In this document: positions 1 through 6,296 of the stretch, piece after piece | Numbering within the stretch: position 1 is the first letter of the stretch | How the letters are laid out: every line of letters starts with the position of its first letter | Source of the DNA: Bacteroidales bacterium | GTDB lineage: Bacteria > Bacteroidota > Bacteroidia > Bacteroidales > UBA7960 | NCBI GenBank assembly: GCA_003555385.1 | Contig: PWHO01000230.1 | Span: 1 to 7,532, forward strand | DNA length: 7,532 nucleotides | Reading direction: 5' to 3' | The notes under the pieces: generated by a model | Told to the model about the DNA's origin: nothing | The model's input: only the letters and a program-made list of their open reading frames with translations | Databases searched by the model: none | Program-made: the position numbers and the translations under genes

Positions 1-5
1 CTCAG

Positions 6-31
6 CCCATGAGAACCAACAACCAACAACC
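6..31. repeat. C-rich intergenic repeat, copy 1
   Basis: This is the first of two identical 26-bp units: CCCATGAGAACC followed by AACAACC-type triplet-rich sequence. The GAGAACC core begins at 11. The opposite strand is G/T-rich with four GG tracts. The tract 1-157 contains no credible gene and consists of these repeats and C-rich linker sequence. No transposase or terminal inverted repeats are visible, so I read it as a short intergenic repeat of unknown role downstream of the minus-strand gene. Confidence 0.75.
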
Positions 32-76
32 TCCCAACCCCGTCCATCGGTTATGGGCAACCCCCACCATCCACAT

Positions 77-102
77 CCCATGAGAACCAACAACCAACAA
101 CC
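77..102. repeat. C-rich intergenic repeat, copy 2
   Basis: This copy matches copy 1 over all 26 bases, by direct comparison. Its GAGAACC core begins at 82, exactly 71 bp after copy 1. The linker that follows (103-140) is C-rich but does not obviously match the linker after copy 1. The identity extends little beyond the 26-bp unit. Confidence 0.75.
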
Positions 103-151
103 GCCTCGGCCGTTTCCCAAACCCCAGGCAGCTTCCCCAGCCCATGGCCCG

Positions 152-174
152 TGAGAACTAACAACTAACCAACC
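152..174. repeat. C-rich intergenic repeat, diverged copy 3
   Basis: TGAGAACTAACAACTAACC is a diverged version of the unit with C-to-T changes and a shifted triplet register. Its core starts at 153, again 71 bp after the previous core. A CAGCCCATG at 138-146 matches the start of copy 1 (3-11), with a few extra bases before the core. Read on the minus strand, the copy encodes the last residues and the TAG stop (158-160) of the GNAT-like gene. Confidence 0.6.
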
Positions 175-1351
175 GTCGGCGCGCAGCGCCGACCATCGGA
201 TGCCTCTCAAAAACAGCCCCCTCGTTAAACAGCTTCCGGTAGGTGACCAGGGTAAAAATCTTTTCTGCACCGAGGTGTTCCACAATCTTGATCATCTGTG
301 GATTGAAATCCCCGATCCACGTAATGATCATCGACTTGTAGAAATTCCTGCGGGAAATAATTTCTTTGAGCGAAAGGATAAGGGCGCTTTCAAGCCCTTT
401 TTTCTGGTATTCCGGCACCACCCCGAAAACCATCCCGTAGATGGTCCTGCACTTGCCGCGCCATCGGTGGTAAAGGAACTTTATTTTACCAAGGGTGTTT
501 AATTTTCCATCTACAAAGCGTAAGAGTTCATTCAATTCAGGCATGCCGATAAAAAAGGCCACAGGTTCTCCCTGGTGGTAGCCGAAAACGATCAGTTTCT
601 CATCGATGACACTTCGCATCCCCTTAAAGGATTTTATCGCTTCCTCCATGGTCATTTCCCTGAAATGTTTGTGCGCTTTCCCCCAGGCCTTGTTGTAAAT
701 GGTCATAAAATCCCGGGCGTATTTTTCGAGGTTTTCGGTGTGCAGGTGTTCAAAATGGTACCCCTGCTTCCGGATCAGTCGCTGGTGCACTTTTTCCAGC
801 ACAGGGGGCAGGCTGACATCCGTGGGACTATGATACACATATTGCTCATAGTAGTTTTTAAAACCGTAAGCCTCCAGCAGTTCTTTGTAATATGGTGGGT
901 GGTAGTTCATCAGGTAAGGTGGCCGGCGCCCGTGCCCCTCCACAAGCAACCCCCAGAACCTTTCTTTCTCCCCGAAGTTGACCGGCCCGTCCATTGCCTC
1001 CATTCCTCTTTTTTCCAGCCATGCCTTGCATGTGTCAAACAGCAGGAAAGCCGCATCTTTGTCATTGATGCATTCAAAAAAGCCCATCCCCCCGGTTGGT
1101 TGCTTAAATGTGTAGGCAAGTTGCTCATTGACAAAGGCGGCGATCCGGCCAATGAGTTCTCCCCGGTTGTTTTTCAGTATCCAACGCGTGGCTTCACCGC
1201 TTCGGAATCGGGGGTTTTTATCCGGGTCAAATACGGCTTCCACATCCTGGTCCAAATGGCTGATCCAGTTCGGGTCGTCGGCATAAATCAGCCTTGGGAG
1301 GTGTAAAAACTCCCCGGCGGTTTTTTTGTCTTTCACTTCAATGATTTCCAT
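158..1351 (-). CDS. GNAT-like N-acetyltransferase family protein
   Basis: A 397-residue protein probably built from two GNAT-type acetyltransferase folds; the substrate is unknown. Numbering is from the ATG at 1351. The N-terminal half has a GNAT-like strand 'ELIGRIAAF' near residue 65, then 'GGMGFFEC' and 'GPVNFGEKERFWGLLVEG' (122-139). The C-terminal half carries 'VVPEYQKKGLESALI' (311-325), which resembles the acetyl-CoA-binding Q/RxxGxG/A loop and following helix, then 'FNPQMIKIVEHLGAEKIFTLVTYRK' near the end, typical of the last GNAT helix and strands. No signal peptide or membrane segment is seen, so it is probably cytosolic. The frame is open upstream to a TTG at 1375, but ATG 1351 gives a normal N-terminus (MEIIEV) and leaves room for a leader. 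The last dozen or so residues (MVGAARRRLVSC) are encoded by a palindrome and an intergenic repeat and are probably not ancestral. The gene is divergent from the SDR gene. Confidence 0.7.
   Translation of the reverse strand: MEIIEVKDKKTAGEFLHLPRLIYADDPNWISHLDQDVEAVFDPDKNPRFRSGEATRWILKNNRGELIGRIAAFVNEQLAYTFKQPTGGMGFFECINDKDAAFLLFDTCKAWLEKRGMEAMDGPVNFGEKERFWGLLVEGHGRRPPYLMNYHPPYYKELLEAYGFKNYYEQYVYHSPTDVSLPPVLEKVHQRLIRKQGYHFEHLHTENLEKYARDFMTIYNKAWGKAHKHFREMTMEEAIKSFKGMRSVIDEKLIVFGYHQGEPVAFFIGMPELNELLRFVDGKLNTLGKIKFLYHRWRGKCRTIYGMVFGVVPEYQKKGLESALILSLKEIISRRNFYKSMIITWIGDFNPQMIKIVEHLGAEKIFTLVTYRKLFNEGAVFERHPMVGAARRRLVSC
175..193. repeat. Perfect GC-rich palindrome, 8-bp stem, 3-nt loop
   Basis: GTCGGCGC (175-182) and GCGCCGAC (186-193) are perfect inverted repeats around GCA. 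The palindrome directly abuts repeat copy 3 and lies inside the 3' end of the minus-strand GNAT-like reading frame, where it encodes Val-Gly-Ala-Ala-Arg-Arg. The transcript could fold into a strong hairpin about 15 nt before the stop codon. It is not a canonical intrinsic terminator because no U-run follows. CGNCCATCGG next to it (190-199) also occurs at 41-50, so it may belong to the repeat element. Confidence 0.7.
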
Positions 1352-1395
1352 GGGATGCGTTTTTTCTGCAGACAATCAGGTCAGGCAATTGTTGA

Positions 1396-1403
1396 CAAAA
1401 TTA
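1396..1403 (-). promoter_or_regulatory. Candidate Bacteroidota -7 element for the GNAT-like gene
   Basis: Read on the minus strand this is TAATTTTG, a perfect match to the Bacteroidota TAnnTTTG consensus. Transcription would start near 1389 and leave a leader of about 38 nt before the ATG at 1351. The TTG at 1375 would leave only about 14 nt. No clear -33 element is visible, so this is a motif-level call. Confidence 0.4.
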
Positions 1404-1424
1404 TGGATTTCGTTTTAAAAATTG

Positions 1425-1447
1425 GCGTAGGTTTGCATTTGCTACGC
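1425..1447. promoter_or_regulatory. Inverted repeat overlapping the SDR promoter, possible operator
   Basis: GCGTAG (1425-1430) and CTACGC (1442-1447) are perfect 6-bp inverted half-sites separated by 11 bp. They enclose most of the candidate -7 element and the predicted start site. Half-sites about 17 bp apart centre to centre could suit a dimeric regulator. No regulator gene is adjacent, and 6-bp arms can occur by chance. Confidence 0.25.
1428..1435 (+). promoter_or_regulatory. Candidate Bacteroidota -7 element for the SDR gene
   Basis: TAGGTTTG matches TAnnTTTG perfectly. It predicts a transcript starting around 1442 and a leader of about 35 nt before ATG 1477. The -33 side is weak (TTTCG around 1408). 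The element lies within an inverted repeat (1425-1447) that could be an operator. Confidence 0.45.
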
Positions 1448-1476
1448 ATAGGTTCAATACCGACATTTTTTCAGCT

Positions 1477-2292
1477 ATGGATGGTGATTTTTTTAAGGAT
1501 AAAGTTGTTCTCGTAACCGGGGCTTCTTCGGGCATCGGTCGTGCCCTGGTATCGGAGGCCCTTCAGCAAGGGGCTTTTGTTGTACTTGCGGCCCGTTCCC
1601 TGGCAGACATGCAGAAAGCCGTGGAGGGTTATGACAAGAACCGGTTTATGATTGTAAAAACAGATGTGGCCAAAGAATCTGATTGTGCCAGGTTGCTGGA
1701 AAAGGCCACCACGCGGTTCGGCCGCCTTGATGTGCTTATCAACAATGCCGGAGTGTCTATGCGTGCCTTATTTGCCGATGCAGAATTAAGTGTGCTGGAA
1801 CGCCTGATGCAGGTCAATTTCTGGGGTGCTGTGTATTGTACCAAATACGCCCTGCCGCATTTACTGCGATCCGGTGGCAGCGTGGTGGGGGTGTCCTCCA
1901 TTGCCGGCTACAAGGGCTTGCCTGCCCGTAGTGGTTATTCTGCTTCCAAGTTTGCCCTGCAGGGGTTTCTTGAGTGCCTTCGGATTGAAAACAGGAAAAC
2001 AGGCCTTCATGTATTGATTGCCTGCCCCGGTTTTACCAGTTCCAACATCAGGAAAACAGCCCTGTCAAAAGATGGAAGCATGCAGGGGGAATTCCCCCGG
2101 GAGGAAGCCAAAATGATGCCGCCCGAAACGGTTGCCTGTCATATACTCCGGGCCGTTGCCAAACGAAAGCGGACACTGGTGCTGACCCGCCAGGGCAGGC
2201 TGACCGTTTGGCTGAGCAAATTTTTCCCTGCCTGGACCGACAAGCTGGTGTACGATCACATGGCCAAAGAGCCCGATTCTCCGTTTGCTTAG
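1477..2292 (+). CDS. Classical short-chain dehydrogenase/reductase (SDR)
   Basis: A 271-residue NAD(P)-dependent oxidoreductase with all landmarks of the classical SDR family: the dinucleotide-binding TGASSGIG at 14-21, NNAG at 89-92, Asn114, catalytic Ser141, and the YSASK motif giving Tyr154 and Lys158. A PG motif (CPGF, 183-186) follows. The 13-residue Ser-Tyr spacing is normal for the family. Arg40 directly after the second strand (LAARS) favours NADP(H) over NAD(H). The C-terminal extension 'TVWLSKFFPAWTDKLVYDHMAK' is amphipathic and resembles the ends of membrane-associated DHRS7/11beta-HSD-like SDRs, so peripheral membrane contact is possible. The substrate cannot be deduced. ATG 1477 has no Shine-Dalgarno sequence, as is usual in Bacteroidota. 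It stands alone on its strand, 89 bp before the next gene. Confidence 0.9.
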   Translation: MDGDFFKDKVVLVTGASSGIGRALVSEALQQGAFVVLAARSLADMQKAVEGYDKNRFMIVKTDVAKESDCARLLEKATTRFGRLDVLINNAGVSMRALFADAELSVLERLMQVNFWGAVYCTKYALPHLLRSGGSVVGVSSIAGYKGLPARSGYSASKFALQGFLECLRIENRKTGLHVLIACPGFTSSNIRKTALSKDGSMQGEFPREEAKMMPPETVACHILRAVAKRKRTLVLTRQGRLTVWLSKFFPAWTDKLVYDHMAKEPDSPFA

Positions 2293-2333
2293 ATAAATTT
2301 TATCACGGAGGATGTCGCCTTATAATTAATCTG

Positions 2334-2341
2334 TATATTTG
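2334..2341 (+). promoter_or_regulatory. Candidate -7 element for the acidic protein-manA unit
   Basis: TATATTTG is a perfect TAnnTTTG match in an AT-rich stretch between the SDR stop and the next ATG. A start near 2348 would give a leader of about 34 nt. The -33 region is not convincing. The gap between this gene pair and the SDR gene suggests separate transcription. Confidence 0.5.
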
Positions 2342-2381
2342 TTTGAGTACACCCTAATTACTTACCAGAAAAACCCATCCC

Positions 2382-2843
2382 ATGAAAAACGTATTGGATA
2401 TTAAACCCCTGCATGGATTCGGAAGCTTGAAATTTGGCGCTACCCAGAAAGACGTGGAAGCTGTACTGGGTCCTCCCCAGGAAACAGAAACCATTGATGT
2501 GGAAGGAGAAATCCACGAGGTGGAGGTATGGAGTTATTATGAGCTGGGGCATGCCGTTTATTTTGAGAAAGAACTGAATAATGTGGTTACCAATTTTGAA
2601 ACAGACAATGCCGAGGCAAGCATGTTTGGCCAACAGGTTTTTGAACTGGATCAGAACGGGATCATTGAGCTGATGAAGAAAAATGGTTTTGACGATCATG
2701 AAGTTGAGGATGACCCTGAACTGGATGAGCGGATTGTCTTTTTTAATGATGCCCATATGCAGTTTGTGTTTGACAACGGCCGGCTCGGGCTGGTGAGCTG
2801 GGCGGTGGCCATGGATGAAGAGGAGAATATCCGCTGGCCCTAA
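2382..2843 (+). CDS. Unrecognised acidic 153-residue protein, upstream of manA
   Basis: I do not recognise this family with confidence. The protein is strongly acidic: by hand count 34 Asp/Glu against 10 Lys/Arg. It has no signal peptide, lipobox or membrane segment, so it should be cytosolic. The N-terminus 'GFGSLKFGATQKDVEAVLGPPQETE' (12-36) has the G-x-S/T-x-x-x-V-x-x-x-LG-x-P pattern seen in small BamE/SmpA-like alpha-beta units, but the lipoprotein part of that family is absent. A helix (about 93-103) and paired strands 'IVFFNDAHMQFVFDNGRLGLVSWA' follow. ATG 2382 follows a candidate promoter. The stop is 10 bp before the ATG of manA, so the two are almost certainly co-transcribed. A modulator or partner of ManA is conceivable, but nothing in the sequence shows it. 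Confidence 0.8.
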   Translation: MKNVLDIKPLHGFGSLKFGATQKDVEAVLGPPQETETIDVEGEIHEVEVWSYYELGHAVYFEKELNNVVTNFETDNAEASMFGQQVFELDQNGIIELMKKNGFDDHEVEDDPELDERIVFFNDAHMQFVFDNGRLGLVSWAVAMDEEENIRWP

Positions 2844-2853
2844 TGTGTAATTT

Positions 2854-3843
2854 ATGTCTTCATTATACCCCCTGAAGTTTACTCCCCTGTTCAGAGAAAA
2901 AGTCTGGGGAGGAACCCGTATGAAATCATTGTTTGGGAAAGATTTTGCGCCTCTTCCTAATTGTGGTGAGTCGTGGGAGCTCTCTGGCGTGGATGGCAGT
3001 GAATCAGTGGCATCCAACGGATTTCTGGAAGGAAACACGATCAATGAGCTTGCAGAAGTTTATATGGGCGACCTGGTCGGTGACCGGGTTTACAGCGACC
3101 ACGGGATTTCCTTTCCGCTACTCTTTAAGTTCCTTGATACCTGTGAGCCTCTGTCCATTCAGGTTCACCCCGGCGACGCCATTGCCCGGGAGCGGCACAA
3201 CTGCAGCGGCAAAGCAGAAATGTGGTATGTGCTGGAAGCTGACCCGGGGGCGGAACTTTTGCTGGGGTTCAACAAAGACACGGATCCCGGGGAATATTTG
3301 CATCACCTTCAAAACAAAACACTTCAACAGCTGTTGCGCAGAGAAAAAGTAAAGCCCGGGGATGTGTTTTATATTCCGCCCGGGCAGGTGCACGGAATTG
3401 GTGCAGGGATCACCCTTTGCGAGATCCAGCAGTCATCCGACATTACCTACCGTTTGTATGATTGGGACAGGGGAGCAGAAACGGGCAAGGCCCGTAAACT
3501 GCATACGGAAGAAGCCATGGATGTGATTGATTTCCGTGCCGGTGACCAGCGGATCACCTATTCCGAAAACCTGAATCGCCCCGTTGACCTTGTGAATTCC
3601 CATGCCTTCACCACCAGGCTGATCAGCTTTGACAGTGTGATTGAAAGTGATTATGTGTTTGTGGATTCATTCGTGGTGTATGTGTGTATCGGGGGAAGTG
3701 CGACCATCAGCTACCCGGGCGGGAAGGAGAAACTGTCAAAGGGAGAGACTGTATTGCTGCCTGCCGAGCTCAATAGTGTGAGCCTGATCCCGGACGGGTT
3801 ATGCAGCCTGCTGGAAACCTACCTGCCGCAGAAAGGGTCCTGA
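2854..3843 (+). CDS. manA: Mannose-6-phosphate isomerase, class I
   Basis: A cytosolic zinc enzyme that interconverts fructose-6-phosphate and mannose-6-phosphate, linking glycolysis to mannose use and GDP-mannose synthesis. The 329-residue cupin protein has the class I metal site: QVHPGD (Gln103, His105), Glu122 in 'GKAEMWYV' and His180 in 'IPPGQVHGIGAG'. The conserved block 'EIQQSSDITYRLYDWDR' (190-206) contains the presumed catalytic Arg200. The early motif 'FREKVWGGTRM' (13-23) is also typical. Its length matches the short form (about 315-330 residues) known from Bacillus ManA rather than the roughly 390-residue enterobacterial form. The C-terminal third is a second beta domain with 'KLSKGETVLLPAE'. 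The start at 2854 directly follows the acidic protein gene. The gene converges with the glycosyltransferase gene, leaving 55 bp in which no strong terminator is seen. Confidence 0.95.
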   Translation: MSSLYPLKFTPLFREKVWGGTRMKSLFGKDFAPLPNCGESWELSGVDGSESVASNGFLEGNTINELAEVYMGDLVGDRVYSDHGISFPLLFKFLDTCEPLSIQVHPGDAIARERHNCSGKAEMWYVLEADPGAELLLGFNKDTDPGEYLHHLQNKTLQQLLRREKVKPGDVFYIPPGQVHGIGAGITLCEIQQSSDITYRLYDWDRGAETGKARKLHTEEAMDVIDFRAGDQRITYSENLNRPVDLVNSHAFTTRLISFDSVIESDYVFVDSFVVYVCIGGSATISYPGGKEKLSKGETVLLPAELNSVSLIPDGLCSLLETYLPQKGS

Positions 3844-3898
3844 CGCTCACACCAGATCAAAAGCGGGTAATACGCCCCCTGGCATGCGAAAAAAGGAT
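3844..3898. other. Convergent intergenic gap between manA and glycosyltransferase
   Basis: These 55 bp separate two genes that end towards each other, where a bidirectional terminator would be expected. Only weak pairing is visible: CCAG (3852-3855) with CTGG (3879-3882), enclosing GCG/CGC (3863-3865, 3873-3875) across mismatched loops. I do not call a terminator. Confidence 0.5.
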
Positions 3899-4792
3899 TC
3901 AATCCGCCACGCGGCAAAGCACACATAATTTGTACAGGTCGAATACCCGCAGGCTTGGGTGCCTGCTTTGAAGATGCCTTTCTGCGGGCCTGGCCAGCAA
4001 TCCTGAAAACTTCCCAAGCACATTTGACAGCCCCCATTTTTTGAGGGTCAGATAAGTCCGGAGAATGGTCACCATGCGGGCGTATACAGGGTCTTTCCCT
4101 GTCAGCTTGTACGACTTCCACAGGTTTTCGAGGCTTTCCGCGGTTTTCTCCAGGAAAACGGAAGCAGGTTCCAATCCGTTGTGATACAGGGGGTTGTCGA
4201 TGTGTAGCACCGGAATACCTTCTTTTTTCAGCCCGTATCCCATCAGTGTATCTTCATGGCCGTAACCACTAAGGTCTTCACGGAAACCAATGCGGGCCAT
4301 CACTTGTTTGTCAATCATGAAATTGGCGGTCATGAAAGAATGATAGGGCCGTTCCCGGCGTTTTTCTGCCGCTTTTACCTCGCGGCAGGAACCTGCCAGC
4401 CAGTGAAGCAACCATGGTTGATCCGGTTGATCTTTACTGTAAAGATGCCCGCCACAAACAACTGTCCCGGGTTCTGTGTATCGGATATATTGCTGCAGGT
4501 ATTCTCCGGATGTCACTTCCATGTCGCAGTCAATAAACAGCAGGTAAGGATAGGCGGATCTTTTGGCAAGCTCGTTTCGCATCCTGCTTCGTCCGATGTT
4601 TTCCGGAAGTTCTTCATATTTGACCAGGGGAAGGGATGCCAGCCCCCTGTTCTTTTCTTTCGTTGGCTCATCTGAACCGTCATCCAGTAGCAGAAGCTCC
4701 ACGGGAGTGCCCAGCCCGGCAGCCTGGCGGTGCAGTTCCGCAGCCAGTGTGCCGACATCCTGGTTGAAGATTGGAATGCAGATGCTGAGCAT
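3899..4792 (-). CDS. Family 2 (GT-A) glycosyltransferase
   Basis: A 297-residue soluble nucleotide-sugar-dependent glycosyltransferase; donor and acceptor are unknown. Residues are counted from ATG 4792. The nucleotide-binding start 'LSICIPIFNQD' is at 2-12, 'LLLLDDGSDE' gives the first aspartates (37-38), 'NIGRSRMRN' is at 65-73, and the metal-binding DxD is Asp88-Cys-Asp90. 'GYGHEDTLMGYGLKKEG' (176-192) matches the GT7 C-terminal style motif GWGxED found in GT2/GT7 galactosyl- or N-acetylhexosaminyl-transferases, with Glu180-Asp181 as likely catalytic and acceptor-site residues; His203 lies just after. No transmembrane segment is present. The frame is open to a TTG at 4816, but that TTG is part of a TATATTTG promoter-like motif, so ATG 4792 is preferred. 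It lies 33 bp after the second trkH and could share its transcript. Confidence 0.88.
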   Translation of the reverse strand: MLSICIPIFNQDVGTLAAELHRQAAGLGTPVELLLLDDGSDEPTKEKNRGLASLPLVKYEELPENIGRSRMRNELAKRSAYPYLLFIDCDMEVTSGEYLQQYIRYTEPGTVVCGGHLYSKDQPDQPWLLHWLAGSCREVKAAEKRRERPYHSFMTANFMIDKQVMARIGFREDLSGYGHEDTLMGYGLKKEGIPVLHIDNPLYHNGLEPASVFLEKTAESLENLWKSYKLTGKDPVYARMVTILRTYLTLKKWGLSNVLGKFSGLLARPAERHLQSRHPSLRVFDLYKLCVLCRVAD

Positions 4793-4813
4793 ATTGCAGG
4801 AAGCTTGGATCAG

Positions 4814-4821
4814 CAAATATA
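4814..4821 (-). promoter_or_regulatory. Candidate -7 element between trkH and the glycosyltransferase
   Basis: Read on the minus strand, TATATTTG lies just after the second trkH stop (4826-4828). It matches the TAnnTTTG consensus and is identical to the element at 2334-2341. It would give a short leader of about 15 nt to ATG 4792. This suggests the glycosyltransferase may have its own promoter besides read-through from trkH. No clear -33 element is visible. Confidence 0.35.
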
Positions 4822-4825
4822 CTAC

Positions 4826-6292
4826 TTATTTTTTCCAGAAACTGGGCGAGAACAGCAACAGCACTGTAAAAAGCTCCAGCCTGCCCAGCAGCATAAAAAA
4901 GCTGAGGATCCATTTCCCTCCTGCGGGGATATGCGCATAATTCTCTGCCGGCCCGACACTGCCGATGGCCGGCCCGATATTACCGAGGGTGGCAATGGAA
5001 GCCCCGATGGCCGAGGTGAAATCCAGTCCGAAGAAAGTCATCAGGGTTGCCCCGGCAAAAAAAAGCAATATGTAAAGCAGGAAAAAGGCCAGGAAATTGG
5101 TGATGATCTCCTGGGGTATGGCTTTCCCGTCGATCCTGACCGGAATCACGGCCATGGGGTGCATCAGCCGTTTTAGTTCCAGCCGGGTATTTTTGATCAG
5201 GATCAGGATGCGGATCATTTTTAATCCCCCTCCCGTGGATCCGATACATCCCCCGGTGAACATCAGTAGAAAAATAAAAAACCATAAAGACCCGTTCCAC
5301 TGGAGGTAATTTGTGGTGACAAAACCTGTGGTGGTCACAATGGAAACGGTCTGAAACAAGCTGTCACGAAAGGCTTTTTCCAATCCCGCCTGATGCAAAA
5401 TGAATATCGAAGCTGTCAGCACCAGGGTAAACAATCCGATCACGGAGAAATAGAACCGGAGCTCTTCATTGCCCAACACCTTGCGAAACCTCCCTTTGAT
5501 CAGAAAATAATGCTGGGCGAAGCTGATCCCCGCCAGGATCATGAAAAAGATGATCACGTATTGGATATAGGGCGAATACCCGGCAATGCTGTCGTTCTGG
5601 GTGGAGAATCCGCCGGTGGCCATGGTGCTGAAAGCATGGTTTAAGCCATGAAACAGGTCCATGCCGCCAAGCATGAGCAAAAGGGTCTGGATCAGTGTAA
5701 ACATGAGGTATATCCCCCAAAGACGCTGGGCAGTGTTGTGTATGTGGGGATGCAGTTTGTTGGCTGTGGTGCCGGGTGATTCAGCGATGAAAAGCTGCAT
5801 CCCGCCCACCCCTAGTATTGGTAGTATGGCAAGTGTCAGTACAATAATACCCATTCCGCCTAACCAGTGGGTCATGCTTCGCCAGAATAACAAGCTTTTG
5901 GGAACGGCTTCGATGTCTGTCAGAATGCTTGCCCCCGTGGTGGTAAAGCCTGAAATGGATTCAAAGAATGCATTGGTAAACTGAGGAATGACACCGGACA
6001 GATAAAACGGCAGGGCTCCAAGTAATGACATACTTGTCCACAGAATGGTCACGATCAGGTAGCCCTCCCTGGTAGACAGATTTTTATGGTCGTATGATCT
6101 GTTGGTAAAGAATAAGGCAACCCCCAGGCCCAGGGTGATCGCTATGCTAAACAGGAGTGGTTGTATAGTAAAAGCCTCTTTGTAATGGAGTGCCCAGAGG
6201 AGGCTGGTCCCCATTGCAGCGGCCAACACCATCAACAGCATTCCCTGCAGTTTTAAAATAAGCCGGTACCTGATAGATCCTGATTTATTCAA
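4826..6292 (-). CDS. trkH: TrkH family potassium uptake protein, second tandem copy
   Basis: Inner-membrane ion-translocating subunit of a Trk-type K+ (possibly Na+/K+) uptake system that normally works with the cytosolic NAD(H)/nucleotide-binding TrkA. It is 488 residues from a TTG start, close to the usual length of about 483. The four pore-loop signatures, numbered from that start, are SGFTTTGAS (114-122), STMATGGFST (222-231), VTTTGFVTT (319-327) and ATLGNIGPA (434-442). 'FTGGCIGSTGGGLKMIR' near 345-361 corresponds to the intramembrane gating-loop region. Hydrophobic segments flank each loop. No ATG exists in frame before Met18, which would lie inside the first hydrophobic segment. TTG 6292, 4 bp after the stop of the upstream trkH, gives MNKSGSIRYRLILK and fits translational coupling. 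An alternative TTG at 6349 would overlap the upstream gene and add 19 non-family-like residues. Confidence 0.92.
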   Translation of the reverse strand: MNKSGSIRYRLILKLQGMLLMVLAAAMGTSLLWALHYKEAFTIQPLLFSIAITLGLGVALFFTNRSYDHKNLSTREGYLIVTILWTSMSLLGALPFYLSGVIPQFTNAFFESISGFTTTGASILTDIEAVPKSLLFWRSMTHWLGGMGIIVLTLAILPILGVGGMQLFIAESPGTTANKLHPHIHNTAQRLWGIYLMFTLIQTLLLMLGGMDLFHGLNHAFSTMATGGFSTQNDSIAGYSPYIQYVIIFFMILAGISFAQHYFLIKGRFRKVLGNEELRFYFSVIGLFTLVLTASIFILHQAGLEKAFRDSLFQTVSIVTTTGFVTTNYLQWNGSLWFFIFLLMFTGGCIGSTGGGLKMIRILILIKNTRLELKRLMHPMAVIPVRIDGKAIPQEIITNFLAFFLLYILLFFAGATLMTFFGLDFTSAIGASIATLGNIGPAIGSVGPAENYAHIPAGGKWILSFFMLLGRLELFTVLLLFSPSFWKK

Positions 6293-6296
6293 AACC

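Noticed and set aside
1..174. CRISPR array
   Set aside because: The periodic repeats first suggest one, but there are only three copies, the third diverged. The 26-bp unit is itself low-complexity, linkers are C-rich and similar in composition, and no cas gene is present.
575..1306. 243-codon open frame on the plus strand opposite the GNAT-like gene
   Set aside because: It lies entirely antisense to a well-supported coding frame, has low-complexity, Phe/Val/Pro-rich content and no recognisable domain; it is a shadow of the minus-strand gene.
1352..1375. TTG start at 1375 for the GNAT-like gene
   Set aside because: A downstream in-frame ATG gives a normal start, and the candidate promoter leaves a more usual leader for it. 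The TTG remains possible but less likely.
2292..2304. GATAAATTTTATC palindrome after the SDR stop as a terminator
   Set aside because: The stem is AT-only with almost no loop and no following T-run; too weak to call.
2358..3044. 228-codon open frame on the minus strand across the acidic protein and manA start
   Set aside because: It overlaps two plus-strand genes with clear coding signatures, one of them a certain manA. It shows no family motif.
3844..3898. Bidirectional terminator between manA and the glycosyltransferase
   Set aside because: Only 3-4 bp stems with large internal loops can be drawn, and the T-run on either strand is not placed after a stable hairpin.
4793..4816. TTG start at 4816 for the glycosyltransferase (8 extra residues)
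   Set aside because: The extra residues are not family-like, the TTG belongs to a promoter-like TATATTTG, and ATG 4792 puts the first strand of the GT-A fold at the N-terminus as expected.
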